Source: Membranipora membranacea
Taxonomy: Eukaryota > Bryozoa > Gymnolaemata > Cheilostomatida > Membraniporidae
Assembly: GCA_914767715.1 (NCBI GenBank)
Contig: OU612067.1
Location: 2,852,001 to 2,916,000 of the forward strand
Direction of reading: 5' to 3'
Length of the DNA: 64,000 nucleotides
The notes beneath the pieces are model-generated. The model was given only the letters and a program-made list of their open reading frames with translations. It had not been told where the DNA came from and ran no database searches. The position numbers and the translations under genes were made by a program. This document shows, in pieces, positions 59,212 to 64,000 of the stretch. How positions within the stretch are numbered: position 1 is the stretch's first letter; each line of letters opens with the position of its first letter.

Positions 59212-60652
59212 TCAAACTCAACACATAGAATGATATATGCGCGCGACATGTAGTCATGTCCTGTTACAAACTAACCTGCCCCATAATAAGTATCATCTGC
59301 TATACTGAAAATATCTTGATGATCAACTCCAGCAGCTCCTGAAAGTAAAAAAACAATAGGAATGATGACATGATGAATCAGACCAGATGTTAGCTGGATT
59401 GCCGCAGGATTCGTTAACTTTAGTAACACCAATAGTTACCACTCAGGTTCCAATCCGTGTCGCTTAGGCAGTGCAATACATGTAATTCAGGCAACAAACT
59501 AAATGCCACTCTGTCAAAGCAAATCCTACCACTCAGGCAACCAAATACCTAACACTCAGACAAGGAGTTAGCTCCGACACTCAACCTAAAGGGGAATATA
59601 CAGATAATCCTTAGCACATACCACGGAGCTTGCCTCTTTTTCTGGGAGTGGAGAGTCTTCGCGGCTTTCCTGCTGTCTGTGGGCGAGGAAATCCAGGAGT
59701 GACTCTATTTATAGCAGACTTGAAATCAAACGGATCTGGTCTTACTGTTCGAGGGTTCGCCAAATTTGGTGCTGAGGCCAGATTTGCCTCAGTGTTATCA
59801 TGGTTAGGTATCAAATAAGGGACAATCGAAACAGGGGGTATGGGCACGTTGGTGATAGCAGTTCCCGCTGATGCCCTATTAGCAGGTGTAGTTTTGCTGG
59901 CAGGAGATAATAGATTCGATGGTTTGTCCGGCTTAGACGGCGAATCCGAGGGAGGTAGTATCTGTGTAACCGGACTCTCTGCAACTATTCAGAAAATGAA
60001 TTTCAATATCTATAAGAACTTAAAATCATGCTAACAATCATGGTTGTTTATCATCTCACACAATGCAGGCTGAATCATAACAGCCAAATGTTTGACTTTG
60101 AGGCCGTCTTACAATAACCTTCTCATGGAATATTAACATGAATTCGAGCGCATACCATTATTAAAACTGAAAAAAATGCAAAGATTTCTACAGATTTTTT
60201 ACTTTGATGAGAAATGGATAGCTAGATATTAACGGAATTATGTTGTATAGAGTGGGCATAGAAGCACAAGGGATATGTTTTTTGTAAGCGAACTCACCAT
60301 TTGGGCTGGGGAGTTTCCTTATCCTTGTGATGCGTGGTGACTTGCGCCTTTTCTTCTTCTTAGAGGAGGTGTCAGAGTACTGATAATGATAGTAATAGGT
60401 CTCTGCAGCCGAATCTGCTTTCATTGTGTCTTTGGGGTTACTGGGGTATACCGGCTCATAAGCAGAGTGGGCCATCAGAGCGTTACCAGAATATGTTGTC
60501 TCTCGTCTTTTTGCTTCATATTGTGATAAGGTCTTTTTTGGTTTCTTTTCCTTTTCAGCCATCAGCACATTGCTCCAAGAATTTGTGGTCTCGCGTCTTT
60601 TTCCTTCGTCTTGTGACGATGTTTTCTTTGATTTCTTTTCCTTTTCAGCCAT
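51893..60652 (-). CDS. SLC1-family (glutamate-transporter-like) membrane transporter
   Basis: Thirteen exons: 60652-60298, 59978-59622, 59338-59276, 56893-56766, 56628-56428, 55708-55528, 55020-54894, 54692-54499, 54203-54014, 53772-53539, 53169-52975, 52669-52535, 51986-51893; 2454 nt, 817 residues. About 300 N-terminal residues look disordered and charged, much longer than in typical SLC1 proteins. The transporter core starts near TSTILVLAISIGLGIHLR, then YIGFPGELMMRML, a glycosylatable loop (CINGTNSTSTC), WFTPLGAGFLI, HP1 (SSSIASVP), TM7 NRDGTALYQ at 710-718, HP2 (TAGIPNGTL) and TM8 (DWLIGRFRVVVDILSD, 784-799). The family carries acidic or neutral amino acids coupled to Na+. Several substrate-site residues differ here: TM8 Asp to Gly788, Asn to Asp795, and NMDGT to NRDGT; Arg791 and Asp799 are kept. 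The usual substrate therefore may not apply. Intron 3 holds a 2.1-kb LINE; intron 5 a SINE. Confidence 0.92.
55990..56375 (-). mobile_element. tRNA-derived SINE in an SLC1 intron
   Basis: On the minus strand GAGCTCAGTTTGTTAGA resembles a tRNA A box and GGGTTTTAATCC a B box. A non-tRNA body (ttggcaccaattaggtgtgc onward) extends toward 55990. The left limit is approximate. Confidence 0.5.
57012..57581 (+). pseudogene. LINE reverse transcriptase, N-terminal half (broken)
   Basis: Fingers and palm of a Jockey/RTE-like reverse transcriptase, with GNYRGISLLAIAGK, FRPGRGTVDM and DLTKAFDSVD. The LINE-derived part starts at 57065; the first residues of this open frame come from host intron. A stop after LPPGVRI ends it, and the sequence resumes in another frame about 50 bp later, so it cannot make an active enzyme. 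Confidence 0.85.
57630..58555 (+). pseudogene. LINE reverse transcriptase, catalytic YADD half to C-terminal region
   Basis: Begins upstream of the intact YADD motif (LQYADDNAIVA), then the thumb (YLGSCLSAKADLDKDIEQRL) and the LRWAGHVVRMD block typical of this LINE group. The reading frame is long and clean, suggesting recent insertion. The final codons of the open frame past about 58555 belong to the nested element. Confidence 0.85.
58556..59106 (+). mobile_element. Second LINE fragment nested in the first
   Basis: A different, CR1-like reverse-transcriptase end is inserted here: SKANQRMFVIRTFNYQ, LTYCLPILFTSIYSRDKKAL, KRTKNLALQIIHDDEHVLNN, then a stop at about 58964. It has a 3' stretch with aataaaccaaccaacc repeats as its tail. 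After it, the zinc-finger end of the host LINE resumes at about 59107. The left border is known only to within about 20 bp. Confidence 0.8.
59175..59208. repeat. (GA)n microsatellite, LINE tail
   Basis: About 16 GA dinucleotides forming the 3' end of the LINE, directly before its target duplication. Confidence 0.95.
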
Positions 60653-61271
60653 CACTGCTAACTAAACCGTACAATAGAATAGATGATAGACACATGTGAA
60701 TAGTCTGCAAATACAGCGTCCTTACTGTTTCCATAAAAGTTTAAAACACGAATTAGTAGGTCTAAATTGCATACCGTTGGAGCTTCTATTTTCAACAGTT
60801 TAATTGATTTTCTTAGCTTTCTCCGCAATCATTAGAAGTTTGTCTCAAGAATAAAATTAATAAAAAACGACTGAAAACACAAACTAGACAATACTTACCA
60901 TAGAGTAATATTATAATTTGTAAAGATAATGCATTGGCTTTCTTGTCATTACGAGATCATGTTTGCCGTCAAGGCAATAATCACCAACACTGTCAGCAAA
61001 CATCGGAGGGAAACTAAACGATGTCACGCAGGTATATGAGCCTCATTCTATTAGACATGAAGCCCTATATCTCTTATGTTTGCTCGGTTTATAGACTTAA
61101 TTCAGAGTATTTGTTATTTCCTAATATAGAAGTGAGACATTCATCTGAATCAGTGAGACAAAGAGACTTCGACCCATAGCCAAACTCAAAAACAAACATT
61201 ACTGACCATTTTGTACCACTTAACATTTTATTTACAACATTTAATTAGAAACTTTAAATATTTTAAGAGCA
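60653..61271. other. Intergenic between SLC1 gene and TMEM203
   Basis: Both neighbours are on the minus strand, so this holds the TMEM203 3' end (minus-strand AATAAA at 61232-61227) and the SLC1 promoter. No further gene seen. Confidence 0.5.
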
Positions 61272-61742
61272 TCAACTGTTATTGAAACTAACTGGTTGGA
61301 ATGATCCATGCTGGCGGCTGCATCCGGCACAATAAAATATTAACAGTAACAAAAACCAAAAAAAGAATGGTACAAAGACTTGCAGATATAGAGTTTTCTC
61401 CCCTTTGATTTCCTCATCCTCAAGCCTCTTGACTAGTAGTATCTGGGTAGTGAGGACCATGATGATACTGAGTAGGCTGGCTATGTAACGAGGGACGACA
61501 ACTCCGTGTCGTAAAGTTTCTAGACGTAGCCGTCTTACAAACACTATTGTGGTAAAGTACCAGTGAATGCCATTGTTTATGAATAAGGGTATAAAGACTT
61601 TAGCCCAAGAGAGAGTCATTAATCCTTCTAGTTTGACGCATATCAATATTGAGAATGTTAACCATGATATTAGAGAGATAAACAGCTCAAAAGGTGTAAC
61701 TCCTATGATCCGACATAGCTCATTGAGAGTGAATAAAATCAT
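61272..61742 (-). CDS. TMEM203: TMEM203 family ER membrane protein
   Basis: Single-exon gene, 156 residues. Four hydrophobic segments and the motifs FTLNELCRIIG, TPFELFISLISWLTFSILI, LSWAKVFIPLF and YFTTIVFVRRL follow vertebrate TMEM203 (about 136 residues), including the conserved YFTTIV block in the second loop. Vertebrate TMEM203 resides in the endoplasmic reticulum and affects calcium store regulation and STING signalling. The same location is likely here, but function is inferred from homology. The extra length is in the loop with RLEDEEIKGEKT and the C-terminal tail with GCSRQHGSFQPVS. The start is the ATG giving the family's usual N-terminus (MILFTLNEL). It is intronless, as in other animals. 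An AATAAA on the minus strand lies 40 nt past the stop. Confidence 0.9.
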   Translation of the reverse strand: MILFTLNELCRIIGVTPFELFISLISWLTFSILICVKLEGLMTLSWAKVFIPLFINNGIHWYFTTIVFVRRLRLETLRHGVVVPRYIASLLSIIMVLTTQILLVKRLEDEEIKGEKTLYLQVFVPFFFWFLLLLIFYCAGCSRQHGSFQPVSFNNS

Positions 61743-62930
61743 ACTGTCTAACAGAAGCAGAAGGACATACAGCTGTTTAGCTGGTTTATGTATATCTCCG
61801 AGTATAATAAGCTGGATTGTGTAAACCCCAAAGTGTATTTAGCTGGGCTGTTTAGATGTCAGAATGTATCTATTTGCCTCCACCTTGCTCAGGGTGTAGA
61901 AGGCCGGTACGTGTAGGGCTCAGGGTGTAGTAGGCCGGTACGTGTAGGGCTCAGGGTGTAGCAGGCCGGTACATGTAGGGCTCAGGGTGTAGTAGGCCGG
62001 TACGTGTAGTACACTGGGTGTGGTAGGCGGGTACGTGTAATGCGCTGGGTGTATTTGGTTGGCATGTGTATCTCTCAGAGTATATTTAGCGGATATGTCT
62101 CACTGAGAGTGTGTTTACTCGGGCTGTGTAGCCGGGACCCCAGTGTAGTCAAAGGGACATTGTATCTCTCAAAGTGAGTTTGGCTTTGCTGTGTATCCCT
62201 AAGAGTGTACCCAACGCGTCTGTGTATCCTCTAGAATGTTTTACCCCGGGTGGTGTACCCTATCCTTAGGGGTTGGATCTCATATAAGGCAGTCTGAAAA
62301 AAGTAAAATGAGAGCTTACACAAAATATTGGAAATAGCTGGTAATACGGTAACTTCCAGTCATTCAGCTGGATAGGGACGAAAAAAAAGTTTTAGTTTTA
62401 CTTGAACAAGCAAATTTTTCATCTGCCATCACAATTGTTGTTGGGTGATGATTTGGGAATATGACTTTCGCTCTTTAGACATGAAGGACACATGCAGAGT
62501 TTATTTATATATGGAATGGTGCATGCTTGCAAGCTCTAAGTGTTCAGGCAATGAATGAGACCATGGATCGACAAACCTACTGCAGGATTTATTAGATATG
62601 TGGATCTGGTGAAATGTTAGAACTTAAATTTTGGATTCTTTGATTGTTCAGATTGGAAGTAGGCTGCACAGCTGGTTGTGTGATCAGTGGGAATTTCTTT
62701 AGAATATAGAAACTCCTTTGGCACGAACATTTTTAAAACACCTGCAAATGGGCACCACATTTACAAAGAAATTGTCATGTTCTGGCTGGTAAGATAAAGA
62801 TCAGTTCTACATATGGGCAGTAGCCAGGTTCATGAAAAAATCATGGTTAGGGTTTGTTAGTGCAGCCCACTTGTTGTGTGCTAAGAAAAAATTAAAATAC
62901 TTAGTCCAATCCAACACTCTGATTTGTGAG
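61743..62930. other. Intergenic with a decaying 31-bp repeat
   Basis: Apart from the tandem repeat near its left end (61887-62260) I see nothing gene-like. Confidence 0.5.
61887..62260. repeat. 31-bp tandem repeat decaying rightward
   Basis: Four nearly perfect units (61887, 61918, 61949, 61980) containing gctcagggtgtag and ggccggtacgtgtagg, then about six increasingly diverged units (gctgggtgtatttgg, ctcagagtatatttagc, and so on). Similarity falls off steadily to the right. Confidence 0.88.
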
Positions 62931-62949
62931 ACGTGTGGAAGGTGCTGTA

Positions 62950-63047
62950 TGGGACATTCTCACACCACCCATGCGGCCCCCTACAGCACAAACAACAATG
63001 ATTTTTAGACCTTGAGTGCTGCAAGGCATGTCCCACACAGCACCTGG
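62950..63047. repeat. Imperfect hairpin element
   Basis: gtgctgtatgggacat on the left pairs with atgtcccacacagcac on the right (one mismatch), about 65 bp apart. It is adjacent to the hAT-like MITE copy. Confidence 0.6.
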
Positions 63048-63129
63048 CACATGCCTTACAATATATATGCGACAAATACTGTATTCATATTTATATATAT
63101 AGGCAAAATACAACCGGCTAATAATGTCT

Positions 63130-63240
63130 GCAACCAAAGGCCTTCCGGAGATGGTGCAAGTCCAGTGGTCAAATTCCCTAGTAGTCACGGCCTTTTCTCT
63201 CGCCTCAACCACTGGACTTGCACCAACTACAACACAGGGT
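63130..63240. mobile_element. Diverged copy of the 128-bp hAT-like MITE
   Basis: It shares tggtgcaagtccagtggtc on the left and ccactggacttgcaccaact on the right with the element at 12079-12206, in hairpin arrangement, but has many mismatches and no clean target duplication. The overlapping open frames on both strands are a result of the palindrome. Confidence 0.8.
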
Positions 63241-64000
63241 GTACTCCACTCTACTCCCTGGCAATGTTTGACTGCCCACCTTGGGTTTTCATTGTTTTGT
63301 TGTTTGAACAAAACCACAACAACACACAAGGGGGGGAGGGCGTCAAATATTGCCAGGGGCCCATGTTTTAGAGTAGACCTGTGGTCTGAAAACTTGCATG
63401 AGTGCTGTGCTAATTTACTTGTTTGTGACTGGTGTCAAGGGATGATGAGCACAAAACATTGGTTCTACATTGAACATTGCATGAAGGTTTCAACTGCCTC
63501 TACAGTTAAACAGAACCTCTTCTGTGTCTATACATTACGATACATTATTATTTATGATTGAATCATATTATCCTCATATAATTTATAAATAATAATAAAG
63601 GTACTATAAATTGTTGTGCTGCCTGTTCAAAGCCTGTTATTTGTTCTGTATATCATATGAGCTTGGCAAGGGGAAATAGCTCAGCCTCCCACCATGAGGC
63701 AGACACAGTCAATTATTACCAGAGACTCAGGTTTCGGAGCAGACCTGTGCATCACCCAGACAATTCTTTTCCCATTGAGAATAAAATATCCTACTCATTG
63801 GAAATAGTTCACAGGAAGTGGATTGGTAATGGGGATAATTGAATAGCTGTGGCTGTTCCTTAACTGTAGCCTCAAATCTAAAAGAAATGATGCGGCTCTC
63901 ATTAAGCAAGAGAAGATAACTAATTGGTGTTTCAGATCTGTTCAGTCAGGGATCAGGGAGGGTGGGATGGTGGGAGCCAACTTTATTGGACTGCATTCCT
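63241..64000. other. No gene seen at right end
   Basis: Short open frames only, without splice or family support. Confidence 0.45.

Noticed and set aside
62901..63561. Open frames of 119-145 codons on both strands
   Set aside because: They overlap a palindromic MITE copy, which opens frames symmetrically; no family or splice support.

Overview
The window is eukaryotic and animal. Genes are split by short introns with GT..AG borders, intergenic DNA is AT-rich, and the domains seen (TRIM-NHL, SEA/EGF/nidogen-type NIDO, collagen Gly-X-Y with a spongin-type C-terminal domain, SLC1 transporter, TMEM203) are metazoan. A membrane-anchored short-chain collagen, conodipine-like phospholipase A2 genes, LINE/SINE/MITE debris and many minisatellites point to an early-branching animal. 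A sponge is my best guess and a cnidarian the main alternative; nothing in the window fixes the species. No rRNA, conventional tRNA gene, CRISPR array or bacterial operon was seen.

Layout. 1-1794 is a satellite built on a 26-bp unit. 2150-4136 (+) holds the 3' exons of an unrecognised single-pass membrane protein. 5542-7646 (-) and 18708-20564 (-) are two complete paralogous secreted PLA2 genes. Between them lie a 32-bp minisatellite (8385-9088) and a decayed CR1/L2-like LINE (about 9990-17745) that was itself hit by a 4.3-kb TIR element, an hAT-like MITE and another inverted-repeat element. 22047-27451 (+) is a complete ten-exon TRIM-NHL gene. 30024-33535 (+) is a five-exon group III PLA2-like gene whose catalytic His-Asp pair is gone. 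34653-45510 (+) is a 19-exon type II membrane protein with SEA, twelve EGF-like and NIDO regions. 45926-49077 (-) is a five-exon membrane-anchored collagen, convergent with it. 51893-60652 (-) is a 13-exon SLC1-family transporter with altered substrate-site residues and a long disordered N-terminus; a LINE with perfect 14-bp target duplications, carrying a second LINE inside it, sits in its third intron. 61272-61742 (-) is single-exon TMEM203. The right end is minisatellite, MITE remnants and apparently empty DNA.

For the complete genes I followed the reading frame across every intron. The summed exon lengths are exact multiples of three for PLA2-A (393), PLA2-B (390), TRIM (2310), PLA2-III-like (957), SEA/EGF/NIDO (2964), collagen (1167) and SLC1 (2454), which supports the models. 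Much of the protein content is extracellular or membrane-bound (adhesion/matrix-like and secreted enzymes), but I see no evidence that these neighbours form one pathway.
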